From JAHEYG01 sp040403535 (lineage in GTDB: Bacteria; Bacteroidota; Bacteroidia; B-17B0; Aurantibacillaceae), in contig JBBAKL010000003.1 of the NCBI GenBank assembly GCA_040403535.1, positions 56,839 through 120,838 of the forward strand: DNA of 64,000 bases, written 5' to 3'. The position numbers were made by a program, and so were the translations under genes. Below the pieces are notes generated by a model. The model made no database searches. It worked only from the letters and a program-made list of their open reading frames with translations, and was not told the DNA's origin. Of this stretch, positions 35,536 to 43,864 are shown piece by piece. Numbering within the stretch: the stretch's first letter is position 1; every line of letters starts with the position of its first letter.

Positions 35536-36591
35536 TTATTTTAAGATATCACTTTCTTTTAGGTATTTTTCTATTAAACGAGGAAAGGCGTAATTTCCGA
35601 GTTGATTATTTTTCACTTTATTTAATTTAGTATTACTAAACTTATTTTCAACTTTAACGGAAATAAATCGCGCATATAAATGCTGATGCGACAGAACATG
35701 CTTATATACCTTACTTACCTCAGTAATTCTATAATCATATGAATTAAACAATTGCTTAAATTTTTTTAATAGAAAAAGCTTTTCTACATCATGTAATATT
35801 TCGGTTTCAATTAATTCAAATTCGTATAAACTTTCCCAAATATCCTTAGAGGTTCGTTTTCTGATAAAAAAGCTGTCTTTTGTATTAATCACTATATAAT
35901 TAAAATAGCGATTGCGGACTTTTGTCTTTTTTGCTTTTATCGGAAGTTGTTCAACTTCATTACTCTTAAATGCAACACATTTATCACTAAATATACAATT
36001 AGGACAATCCGGATTAACAGGTCTGCAATACACTGCTCCAAATTCCATTATTGCCTGATTATAATCGCCCGGATTTGATGTATCTAAAAGTTCAGCTGCC
36101 AACTCTTTGAAATATTTCTTTCCATTTGTTGAGTCAATTGCCTCATGCACCCCGAAAACACGGCTAAGGACTCTGTATACATTTCCATCAACCACCGCAT
36201 GAGGCAGATTAAAAGCAATACTTGAGATAGCAGCTGCGGTATAATCACCCACCCCTTTCATATTTTTTATGCTTAAAAAGTCGGTTGGAAACTTTGCTTT
36301 TTGCTCATTTACTATAAATTTTGCGGCAATCTGCAGGTTTCTGGCGCGCGAATAATATCCCAATCCCTGCCAAAGTTTTAAAACTTCATCTTCAGGAGCA
36401 CCAGCCAGTTTTTTTACATCGGGATATTTTTCAGTAAACTTTAGATAATATCTAAGTCCTTGATTTACTTGAGTTTGCTGAAGAATTATTTCAGAAAGCC
36501 ATATTTTATAGGGGTCTTTGGTATGGCGCCAAGGCAAATCGCGCTTATTAATTTTATACCATTTATGGAGCCTTTGGGCGAAAAAATTCAT
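35536..36591 (-). CDS. mutY: A/G-specific adenine glycosylase
   Basis: A 351-residue DNA repair enzyme that removes adenine mispaired with 8-oxoguanine. Catalytic Glu34 in LSEIILQQTQV, helix-hairpin-helix MKGVGDYTAAAI at 111-122, catalytic Asp135 in VVDGNVYRVLSR. The 4Fe-4S ligands are Cys189, Cys196, Cys199 and Cys205 (C-X6-C-X2-C-X5-C). The C-terminal third is the MutT-like 8-oxoG recognition domain, with FIRKRTSKDIWESLYEFEL and a late VLSHQHLYARF. Next to the divergent HU gene. Confidence 0.96.
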   Translation of the reverse strand: MNFFAQRLHKWYKINKRDLPWRHTKDPYKIWLSEIILQQTQVNQGLRYYLKFTEKYPDVKKLAGAPEDEVLKLWQGLGYYSRARNLQIAAKFIVNEQKAKFPTDFLSIKNMKGVGDYTAAAISSIAFNLPHAVVDGNVYRVLSRVFGVHEAIDSTNGKKYFKELAAELLDTSNPGDYNQAIMEFGAVYCRPVNPDCPNCIFSDKCVAFKSNEVEQLPIKAKKTKVRNRYFNYIVINTKDSFFIRKRTSKDIWESLYEFELIETEILHDVEKLFLLKKFKQLFNSYDYRITEVSKVYKHVLSHQHLYARFISVKVENKFSNTKLNKVKNNQLGNYAFPRLIEKYLKESDILK

Positions 36592-36651
36592 GATCAGACA
36601 ACAAATTAAAATAAAATTTGCTTAATTATTTTTAGGTTTTAATTTTAATAC

Positions 36652-36659
36652 TATCTTTG
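36652..36659 (+). promoter_or_regulatory. Promoter -7 box of the HU gene
   Basis: TATCTTTG followed by GCC, the classic strong Bacteroidota form of TAnnTTTG, 48 bases before ATG 36708. Confidence 0.65.
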
Positions 36660-36707
36660 CCCTCCATTTTTGATAATTCAAATTATTGATTTTAAATACT
36701 TTGTAAA

Positions 36708-37022
36708 ATGACAAAAGCAGACATCGTAAACGAGATTTCAGAGAAGACAGGAATTGAAAAAATTGCTGTACAAGCATCAGTAGAAGCTTTCATGAAATCA
36801 ATCCGAAACGCTATGATCGAAGGTAAGAATGTTTACCTAAGAGGTTTCGGAACATTTGTAGTGAAGAAGCGTGCCGAAAAAATTGGCCGTAACATTTCTA
36901 AAAACACTACGGTTGTTATTCCCGCTCACTACATTCCGGCATTTAAACCTGCCAAAACTTTCTCTGAAAGAGTAAAGAAGAATGTAAAAGTTGCTGAGCC
37001 GGAACCAAAAAACAACGACTAA
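36708..37022 (+). CDS. HU-family histone-like DNA-binding protein
   Basis: A 104-residue nucleoid protein. The HU/IHF fold is complete: MTKADIVNEISEKTGIEK, helix VQASVEAFMKSIRNAM, the GKNVYLRGFGTFVVKKRAEKIGRN (in parts) beta-arm base, and the arm tip IPAHYIPAFKPAKTF with the intercalating Pro. The C-terminus has a short extra tail (VAEPEPKNND). It bends and compacts DNA. A strong -7 box lies upstream and a TPR gene starts 4 bases after its stop. Confidence 0.95.
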   Translation: MTKADIVNEISEKTGIEKIAVQASVEAFMKSIRNAMIEGKNVYLRGFGTFVVKKRAEKIGRNISKNTTVVIPAHYIPAFKPAKTFSERVKKNVKVAEPEPKNND

Positions 37023-37025
37023 TAA

Positions 37026-37850
37026 ATGACTAAGATTAAAAAAACACAGCTTTTATTAATTGTAGGGGCTGTTGTTTTATTCGTTCTTTTATTTTTTGTT
37101 AATAAAAAACCAACTGTTCAGGAAACAACTAACGGTGAGGAAACCGCGGTTATATCCGAAAAAATTGAGAGCTTTGTAAAAACAGCCAGAAGTGTTTTAT
37201 CCCCTGAGTTAAAACAAAATGAGGAAAGTTTATTAAAGAAAGCGAATGGACCGGAAAAGGTTAAATGGCTTGATAGCTTAATTAACTTCTGGGATAAACT
37301 TAAACGCCCTGACGTTGCTTCGTTTTATTTCGAAGAAAAAGCTAAAGAAAGTAAACAGGCAGTTACATGGTTTAAAGCCGGAGATCGCTACTATTACTCA
37401 ATACGCTTTGTTAAAGAACAAAACGAATTAGGTCCACTTTATTTAAGTGCAGTACGGTGCTACGAAAACGGATTAAAACTTGAACCTAATAATACAGAGG
37501 CTAAAATTATGTTAGCTTCATGTTACGTGGAAGGATCACCGGATCCGATGAAGGGAATTACCATGTTGCGTGAAATTGAAAAAACAGACAGCAACAATGT
37601 TACACTTCAATTAAACTTTGCGTTTTTTTCGGTGAAGTCGCAGCAATGGGATAAAGCCATCAGACGATTTGAAAAGGTATTACAAATTGATTCAGCTTAT
37701 ATTGAAGCCTATTTACACCTTGCCGATGCTTATGAACAAACAGACAAAAAAGACAAAACGATTGAAATGCTGGAGATGTATAAAAATCGCACAGATGATG
37801 CATTAGCCAGAGAAGAAATTGAAAAATATATACAACAACTAAAGAATTAA
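37026..37850 (+). CDS. Membrane-anchored TPR protein
   Basis: A 274-residue protein. One N-terminal helix (LLLIVGAVVLFVLLFFV) is followed by a polar stretch and then about four TPR units from residue 115 on (AVTWFKAGDRYYYSIRF, CYENGLKLEPNNTEAKIMLASCYV, AIRRFEKVLQIDSAYIEAYLHLADAYEQ). The bulk is probably periplasmic. HU, this TPR gene, a tiny basic gene and rng form a block I recognise as recurring in Bacteroidota genomes. No enzymatic motif; role unknown. Confidence 0.85.
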   Translation: MTKIKKTQLLLIVGAVVLFVLLFFVNKKPTVQETTNGEETAVISEKIESFVKTARSVLSPELKQNEESLLKKANGPEKVKWLDSLINFWDKLKRPDVASFYFEEKAKESKQAVTWFKAGDRYYYSIRFVKEQNELGPLYLSAVRCYENGLKLEPNNTEAKIMLASCYVEGSPDPMKGITMLREIEKTDSNNVTLQLNFAFFSVKSQQWDKAIRRFEKVLQIDSAYIEAYLHLADAYEQTDKKDKTIEMLEMYKNRTDDALAREEIEKYIQQLKN

Positions 37851-37871
37851 TAATTTAAAAAAACAGAAATT

Positions 37872-37961
37872 ATGCCAAGCGGAAAGAAAAGAAAAAGACA
37901 TAAAATGGCGACTCACAAACGTAAAAAGCGTTTAAGAAAGAATCGTCATAAGAAGAAATAA
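37872..37961 (+). CDS. 29-residue basic AURKAIP1/COX24-like ribosomal-type protein
   Basis: A 29-codon ORF at ATG 37872, 21 bases after the TPR stop. The product is almost all Lys, Arg and His (MPSGKKRKRHKM, then ATHKRKKRLRKNRHKKK). The K-R-x-K-M-x-x-H-K-x-K-K-x-x-R-K-x-R pattern resembles the C-terminal domain of mitochondrial ribosomal protein mS38 and the tiny actinobacterial bS22-type proteins that databases call AURKAIP1/COX24 domain. It is therefore probably bound to rRNA. Whether it equals one of the extra ribosomal proteins described in Flavobacterium I cannot decide. Position between a TPR gene and rng is conserved in relatives, as far as I recall. Confidence 0.78.
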   Translation: MPSGKKRKRHKMATHKRKKRLRKNRHKKK

Positions 37962-37998
37962 TCTATAAGCACGTTGTGCTTTATAAGAGATTTTTAAA

Positions 37999-38038
37999 AA
38001 CAAAAAGGGAAAAAGCTAATCTTCTTTCCCCTTTTGTT
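37999..38038 (+). terminator. Probable terminator before rng
   Basis: A 14-bp arm, 37999-38012 with 38025-38038, one mismatch, T-rich right arm. A second small hairpin AAGCAC/GTGCTT at 37967-37981 lies just upstream. Confidence 0.55.
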
Positions 38039-38065
38039 ATTTGTATAAATTAAAATATTTAGAGC

Positions 38066-39625
38066 GTGAATTATGATTTAGTAATTAATTCCACGCCTAG
38101 CGAAGTTGTTATAGCCCTTTTAAACGAGAAGCGTTTAATAGAGCTTCATCGTGAAAAGAATAACTCTAAGTTTTCGGTAGGCGATATCTACTTTGGAAAA
38201 GTTAAGAAGGTTATGACCGGACTTAACGCAGCCTTTGTAGATGTGGGATATGAAAAAGATGCTTTTTTGCATTACCTCGATCTTGGCCCTCAGGCCTCAT
38301 CGCTATATAAATTTGTTGAGCAAACGCGTTCGGGAAAACAAAACGTGAGTAACCTCATGTATTTTAAAAACGAACCCGACATTAAGAAAGACGGTAAAAT
38401 CAACGAGATTGTAAAAAGCGGTCAGCAAATTTTAGTTCAAGTAGCTAAAGAACCTATTTCTGCCAAAGGACCACGTATTACCTCTGAAATTTCATTAGCA
38501 GGGAGATATATTGTTTTAATTCCATTTGCCGAAAAAATTTCAGTCTCTTCGAAGATTAAAAACATTGAAGAAAAACACCGTTTGAAAGACTTAATGCAAA
38601 GCATTAAGCCAAAAAACTTTGGTGTAATTGTGCGTACAGTAGCCGAAGGTAAATCGGTTACCGAACTCGAAAACGACCTTAATGACCTTGTTAACCGTTG
38701 GGAGTTGTGTCATAAAACATTAAAAGACGCCGAACCGCCTCACCGCGTTTTGGGCGAAGTAGACCGTACCAATGCTATTCTTCGTGATTTTTTAAATGAA
38801 TCGTTCAACTCTATTCATGTTAACGATAAAAAGATTTACGACGACCTTAAAACGTATATTAAAACTATTGCTCCTGAAAAGGAAAATATTTTAAAGCTTT
38901 ACGATAACAAAGTGCCGATTTTTGATCAGTTTGGAATTGAAAAACAAATCAAATCTTTATTTGGAAAAACTGTTCACATGAAGAGTGGTGCGTATTTGGT
39001 GATTGAACACACCGAAGCATTACACGTTTTTGACGTGAACAGCGGTAACCGCGCGAAAAGCGATAACACACAAGAACAAAATGCACTGGAAGTAAATCTG
39101 GAAGCTGCAATAGAAGTGGCACGCCAGTTAAAACTTCGTGATATGGGCGGTATTATTGTGGTTGACTTTATTGACATGCACAATCAGGATAACCGAAAAC
39201 TCCTTTACGAAAAACTGAAGGAGGAAATGAAAACTGATCGTGCAAAACACAATATTTTACCTCCAAGTAAATTTGGTTTAATTCAAATTACCCGTCAGCG
39301 TTTACGCCCTGAGGTGAATGTGGAAGTTCTGGAAACCTGTCCAAGTTGTGGTGGTACCGGAAAAATTCAGCCAAGCTTATTGTTTGTAGATCAAATTGAA
39401 AACACCTTACGGTTCATATCTAAAGAACAAAACGAAAAGGTGCTTACCTTAAACGTTCATCCTTACATTGAGGCTTATATCACCAAAGGCAGCTTATTCA
39501 AGAAGAGCCTGTTCAGAAAATGGAAGAGCGCCTATGATGTAAAAATGGAAATTCAACCAATGGCCAGTTTTGGTTTCATGGAATTTAAATTCCTGAATAA
39601 AGACGGCGATGAAATTGTGATCTAA
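38066..39625 (+). CDS. rng: Ribonuclease G (Rne/Rng family)
   Basis: A 519-residue endoribonuclease with a GTG start; the nearby ATG is out of frame. An N-terminal S1 domain (VGDIYFGKVKKVMTGLNAAFVDVGYEKDAFLHYLDLG, in parts, about 37-75) is interrupted in the usual way. The DNase I-like catalytic part has the Mg-binding HVFDVNSGNR and GGIIVVDFIDM strands. The Zn-link is CPSCGG (ETCPSCGGTGK). It processes rRNA ends and single-stranded RNA. Length fits RNase G, with no RNase E-type degradosome tail. A perfect terminator follows. Confidence 0.96.
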   Translation: MNYDLVINSTPSEVVIALLNEKRLIELHREKNNSKFSVGDIYFGKVKKVMTGLNAAFVDVGYEKDAFLHYLDLGPQASSLYKFVEQTRSGKQNVSNLMYFKNEPDIKKDGKINEIVKSGQQILVQVAKEPISAKGPRITSEISLAGRYIVLIPFAEKISVSSKIKNIEEKHRLKDLMQSIKPKNFGVIVRTVAEGKSVTELENDLNDLVNRWELCHKTLKDAEPPHRVLGEVDRTNAILRDFLNESFNSIHVNDKKIYDDLKTYIKTIAPEKENILKLYDNKVPIFDQFGIEKQIKSLFGKTVHMKSGAYLVIEHTEALHVFDVNSGNRAKSDNTQEQNALEVNLEAAIEVARQLKLRDMGGIIVVDFIDMHNQDNRKLLYEKLKEEMKTDRAKHNILPPSKFGLIQITRQRLRPEVNVEVLETCPSCGGTGKIQPSLLFVDQIENTLRFISKEQNEKVLTLNVHPYIEAYITKGSLFKKSLFRKWKSAYDVKMEIQPMASFGFMEFKFLNKDGDEIVI

Positions 39626-39628
39626 AAG

Positions 39629-39657
39629 AAACCCCGAACAAATGTTCGGGGTTTTTT
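39629..39657 (+). terminator. Terminator of rng
   Basis: A 12-bp stem AAACCCCGAACA (39629-39640) with 39643-39654 and a run of six T residues from 39652. Confidence 0.93.
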
Positions 39658-39708
39658 GTTAATGTTTGTAAAAAGTTTTCCCCTCTGTTTTTTAACACTT
39701 CGATTGAT

Positions 39709-39716
39709 TAAATTTG
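39709..39716 (+). promoter_or_regulatory. Candidate -7 box of the DUF4175 operon
   Basis: TAAATTTG, about 70 bases upstream of the proposed TTG start at 39786 and just past the rng terminator. Confidence 0.5.
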
Positions 39717-39785
39717 TGTAAAGCGCTTATTTTTTGCATCTTAACAAAGATCGCAACTACGATCGTTAAAAGAGGAATATTTTTA

Positions 39786-42700
39786 TTGACAGATAACAGC
39801 AACATATTAATTAATAAACTGGATGAGTTCATACGCAAGTTTTACAAGAATCAACTCATTAAAGGCGCCCTCTATTCCACCGCGCTTTTAGTTAGCGCTT
39901 ATTTGCTGGTTGTTTTATTAGAATATCTTGGAGAATTCAGTACCACCGTTCGGAGTATTTTATTCTATGCGTTTTTAAGCAGCAGTTTATTTGTACTCAT
40001 AAAATTTGTTTTCATCCCGCTTTCGAAATTAAATCGACACGGAAAAATTATCTCATATGAAGAAGCTGCATCCATTATTGGAACTCATTTTTCAAACGTA
40101 CAAGATAAATTGCTAAACGTTTTACAATTGCAAAGTGAAAAGAAACTTAGCGGTTCCGATGAATTACTAATGGCCAGTATTCAGCAAAAAGTGCATGAAT
40201 TAAAACCCATTCCATTTACAGCTGCGGTAAATATTGCCGAAAATAAAAAATACCTTAAATATGTTTTACCACCTGTATTCTTAACCATTGTTATTGCCAT
40301 CATTTGGCCAAACATCATTACTAAAAGCACCAGCCGCTTAGTTCATCATCAAACCTATTTTGAAACGGAAGCGCCTTTTCAGTTTATTATTGAAAATAAC
40401 GAACTCAAAGCTGTACAACAGCAAGATTTTATTTTAAAACTAAAACTTAACGGAAATGAAATTCCTAATGAGGTTTTTATAACGATTGAGGGCAACGAAT
40501 TTAAACTCGAAAAAGAGAACAACATCTCATTTGCCTACACTTTCAAAAACGTACAAACATCAACCCCTTTTGTTTTAAGCGCTGCCGGATTTAATTCTAA
40601 ATCGTATGAGTTAGAAGTCCTGCCAAAACCCAGCTTAATGCAATTTAATGTGCATTTAAAATACCCTGCCTACCTTAACCGTAAAGATGAAAACATAAGC
40701 AACAGTGGCGATCTTCAAGTACCGGAAGGAACCAAAATTGATTGGGAGTTTAATACTAAAAACACTGACAACCTGGTACTAGGATTTAGTGATACCACTT
40801 TAAACGCAGGAAAAAATTCAACCGATAAATTTTCGTTCTCAAAAATAATGTTCCGCAGCACGGGATATTTCATCAAAACACAAAATCAATTTGTAAGTAA
40901 TCAAGGCGATTCGGTTAATTATGGAATTAATGTAATTACCGACCAGACTCCCTACATTGATGTAAACGAAAAATTAGATTCGATAAATCCAAAAAACATT
41001 TACTTCAGCGGTAGCATTAAAGACGATTATGGATTTACTAAATTGGTTTTTAAATACACACATTACACTTCCGATTCTCTCGGTAATATCAAACAAAACT
41101 CCGGAGAAAATCTACTTGGGGTAAATAAAAATCAAGTTGCTCAACCTTATTTTTATTTTCTCGATGCTTCACGCTTTGAATTAAAACCAGGTGATAAGAT
41201 CGATTATTATTTTGAAGTTTGGGATAATGATGGTGTAAACGGATCAAAACCGGCTAAAACAAAAATTATGCAATTCAAAGCGCCTACCATTGATGAAATT
41301 AATGAAGCGGCAGGGAAAAACAATGAAGAAATAAAGAAAGATTTAGACGAAAGCATTAAAAAAGCGAAAGATCTTCAAAAAGAGTTAAATGAGTTAACCC
41401 GAAAAATGAATGAGAAAAAGCAACTCGGATGGGAAGAGAAAAAGAAACTGGAAGACATTTTAAACAAACAAAAAAACCTGGAGAAAAAAATTGATGAAAT
41501 AAAACAAGAAAATCAGTTAAATAATCAGCAACAAAATCAATACTCGCAGCAGGATGAGTCTATTGTTGAAAAACAGAAACAATTAGAAAAATTGTTTGAG
41601 AATGTCATGACTCCGGAAATGAAAAAGATGTTTAACGAGCTTCAGAAGTTAATGGAACAGCTCGATAAAAATCAGGTTCAGCAAAAATTGGAGGAAATGA
41701 AACTTACCAATAAAGACATTGAAAAAGAACTCGATCGCGCACTTGAAACATTTAAACAATTTGAAGTTGAACAAAAACTTCAGCAATCTATTGATAAACT
41801 GGATGAGCTGATAAAAAAAGAAGAAAAACTTAATAAAGAAACTGAAAAGAAAAAAGATAATAAAGTAGAGACTTCTGGTAAAAAAGACGATCGTAAAAAC
41901 AAAGACGATATAAATCAGGATAACAAAAACAGCGACGAAAAAAACAAAGATAATAATAACAAGGACGAAAAAAACGAAAACAAAACGGATGAATCTAAAA
42001 ATCAAGACAGCAAGAACAAAGACGCGAATGATCTAAAGAAAGATCAGGATGAAATAAAAAAGGAATTTGAGAAACTTCAAGAAGAATTGAAAGAACTGGA
42101 GAAGAAAAATTCTGAACTGGAACAACCTAATCAAATGCCCGACACAAAGAACGAGCAAAAAGAAGCCAGACAAGAAATGGAAAACAGCTCCGAAGAGCTA
42201 AGTAAAAACAACAAAAAAAGCGCTTCCAAATCGCAAAAAAATGCGCAAAAGAAAATGGAAGAAATGAAAAAGCAAATGGAAAGCGCTATGGAACAAATGG
42301 AAGAAAAGCAGGATGAAGAAAATGCTTCGGCCCTCAGACAAATTCTGGAAAATTTATTAAATCTTTCTTTCGCCCAGGAAGAACTAATTAAAACATTACC
42401 TAAAACACGTGTAGATAATCCTCAATTCATTAAGATACCACAACAACAAAAGAAACTGAAAGACGATGCTAAAATTATTGAAGACAGTTTACTGGCATTA
42501 AGCAAACGCGCACCCGAAATTGAGGCAATTGTAAACCGCGAAATAAGTGCTATCAATAGCAACATGAAGAAAACGATTGAGTCGTTAGCCGAACGCATGT
42601 CAGCTGAAGCAGCAATGCGCATGCAAGGCAGTATGACCTCTATTAATAATCTTGCGCTGTTATTAAATGAATCGCTTGAACAAATGCAAAAGCAAATGCA

Positions 42701-43379
42701 GATGAAGCAGCAAATGAAGGCGTCTGGCGGCGGTAAGTGTAAAAATCCGAAAAATTCAGGGCAGGGACAAAAACCAAAATCCGGACAACCCAGCATGAGC
42801 CAAATGCAACAACAACTAAATCAGCAATTACAAAAACTTAAAGTAGCATTAGAAAAAGGGCAAAAGCCGGGAGAAAAACCCGGACAGAAGCCCGGTCAAA
42901 AACCAGGCAATAATATGGGGCAAGGCATGCCTAATCCGAATGGCATTAACATGATGCCGGGATCCTCCGAACAATTAGCAAAAATGGCGGCCCAACAAGA
43001 AGCTTTACGACGCCAATTACAGCAAATGATGGATCAGATGAAAAATAAGGGGCAAAACCCGGGCGGAAATCTGGCTGAGTTAATGGAACAAACTGAGAAA
43101 GACATTGTAAATAAGCAAATTACAAACGAAACCATGAAGCGTCAGCAAGAAATTTTATCGCGTTTATTGGAAAGCGAAAAAGCAGAAAGAGAGCGCGAGC
43201 AGGACGAAAAACGTAAAAGTAATGAAGCAAAAAATCAAGAATTAAGTAACCCTAGTCAGTTTTTAGAGTATAAAAGAATGAAAGAACGTGAAATGGAACT
43301 GTTAAACACGGTTTCTCCAAGTTTAACACCTTTTTACAAAGAAAAAGTAAATAATTATTTTAACAACGTGAGTAAATGA
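39786..43379 (+). CDS. DUF4175-family giant membrane/coiled-coil protein
   Basis: About 1197 residues. I propose TTG 39786 as the start, since the protein then opens TDNSNILINKLDEFIRKFYKNQLIKG as relatives do. No ATG is available there, and a TTG at 39714 lies on the likely promoter. Two membrane helices (around 30-55 and 62-82) and a third near 155-175 are followed by Ig-like beta segments. Then comes a very long Lys/Glu/Gln/Asn-rich coiled coil (about 520-880) and Met/Gln-rich stretches with a KPG repeat. The DUF4175 family has no known function. It overlaps the next gene, a HATPase regulator, by 4 bases (ATGA). Confidence 0.85.
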   Translation: MTDNSNILINKLDEFIRKFYKNQLIKGALYSTALLVSAYLLVVLLEYLGEFSTTVRSILFYAFLSSSLFVLIKFVFIPLSKLNRHGKIISYEEAASIIGTHFSNVQDKLLNVLQLQSEKKLSGSDELLMASIQQKVHELKPIPFTAAVNIAENKKYLKYVLPPVFLTIVIAIIWPNIITKSTSRLVHHQTYFETEAPFQFIIENNELKAVQQQDFILKLKLNGNEIPNEVFITIEGNEFKLEKENNISFAYTFKNVQTSTPFVLSAAGFNSKSYELEVLPKPSLMQFNVHLKYPAYLNRKDENISNSGDLQVPEGTKIDWEFNTKNTDNLVLGFSDTTLNAGKNSTDKFSFSKIMFRSTGYFIKTQNQFVSNQGDSVNYGINVITDQTPYIDVNEKLDSINPKNIYFSGSIKDDYGFTKLVFKYTHYTSDSLGNIKQNSGENLLGVNKNQVAQPYFYFLDASRFELKPGDKIDYYFEVWDNDGVNGSKPAKTKIMQFKAPTIDEINEAAGKNNEEIKKDLDESIKKAKDLQKELNELTRKMNEKKQLGWEEKKKLEDILNKQKNLEKKIDEIKQENQLNNQQQNQYSQQDESIVEKQKQLEKLFENVMTPEMKKMFNELQKLMEQLDKNQVQQKLEEMKLTNKDIEKELDRALETFKQFEVEQKLQQSIDKLDELIKKEEKLNKETEKKKDNKVETSGKKDDRKNKDDINQDNKNSDEKNKDNNNKDEKNENKTDESKNQDSKNKDANDLKKDQDEIKKEFEKLQEELKELEKKNSELEQPNQMPDTKNEQKEARQEMENSSEELSKNNKKSASKSQKNAQKKMEEMKKQMESAMEQMEEKQDEENASALRQILENLLNLSFAQEELIKTLPKTRVDNPQFIKIPQQQKKLKDDAKIIEDSLLALSKRAPEIEAIVNREISAINSNMKKTIESLAERMSAEAAMRMQGSMTSINNLALLLNESLEQMQKQMQMKQQMKASGGGKCKNPKNSGQGQKPKSGQPSMSQMQQQLNQQLQKLKVALEKGQKPGEKPGQKPGQKPGNNMGQGMPNPNGINMMPGSSEQLAKMAAQQEALRRQLQQMMDQMKNKGQNPGGNLAELMEQTEKDIVNKQITNETMKRQQEILSRLLESEKAEREREQDEKRKSNEAKNQELSNPSQFLEYKRMKEREMELLNTVSPSLTPFYKEKVNNYFNNVSK
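42861..42908 (+). repeat. Four tandem 12-base in-frame repeats
   Basis: Codons for QKPG-EKPG-QKPG-QKPG in the DUF4175 gene. The four 12-base units differ at third codon positions, so the repeat is not a fresh slippage product. Confidence 0.85.
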
Positions 43380-43786
43380 TACCGGCGAGAGGTCAGAAAT
43401 TAAAGATAGAATCATCTGCAGATAATTTACGATTAGTAGAACGTTTAATTGAAGACGTTTGTGAAGTATATAACGTAAACGAAGACAATTACGGCAATAT
43501 TTTAATAGCAGTTACAGAAGCAGTAAACAACGCCATTTATCATGGCAACAAAGGCAATCCTGAAAAATCTGTTCAAATTGGATTTGAAAACGAAGACACC
43601 AAAATCACTTTCTCTGTGTGTGACGAAGGTCAAGGATTCGACTACGATAGCTTACCCGACCCAACCGACCCAAATAATATCGACAAGATTAACGGACGCG
43701 GCGTTTTTTTAATGAAACATCTGGCCGATAAAGTAGAGTTTAATCAAAACGGAAAGGAAGTTCATCTTACCTTCAATCTGAATTAA
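43376..43786 (+). CDS. RsbW-like HATPase (anti-sigma/serine kinase type)
   Basis: A 136-residue single-domain GHKL ATPase of the RsbW/SpoIIAB class. N-box EAVNNAIYHG (Glu48, Asn52), G1 box DEGQGFD at 83-89, G2 box GRGVFLMKHL at 107-116. Such proteins bind a sigma factor or phosphorylate an anti-anti-sigma protein; no STAS or sigma gene is adjacent. It is translationally coupled to DUF4175 upstream (4-base overlap). Confidence 0.88.
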   Translation: MIPARGQKLKIESSADNLRLVERLIEDVCEVYNVNEDNYGNILIAVTEAVNNAIYHGNKGNPEKSVQIGFENEDTKITFSVCDEGQGFDYDSLPDPTDPNNIDKINGRGVFLMKHLADKVEFNQNGKEVHLTFNLN

Positions 43787-43864
43787 TTTATCTGCTTAAC
43801 ATTATTTTTAACCTCTCCTTTCTTTTCCTTGTTTTTTATTAGGTAACTTTACCTGTATTACACT

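Noticed and set aside
39714..39785. Upstream TTG start for DUF4175
   Set aside because: The TTG lies on the likely -7 box and the added residues are not seen at the start of this family as I know it.
41649..42005. 118-residue minus-strand hydrophobic frame
   Set aside because: Antisense shadow of the Lys/Asn/Glu-rich part of the DUF4175 gene; its Phe/Ile richness comes from that composition.
42422..42796. 124-residue minus-strand Cys/Phe-rich frame
   Set aside because: Antisense of the same DUF4175 gene; no domain, no start context.
42861..42908. CRISPR-like or mobile repeat
   Set aside because: Four in-frame 12-base units with silent differences; a protein repeat, not a spacer array.
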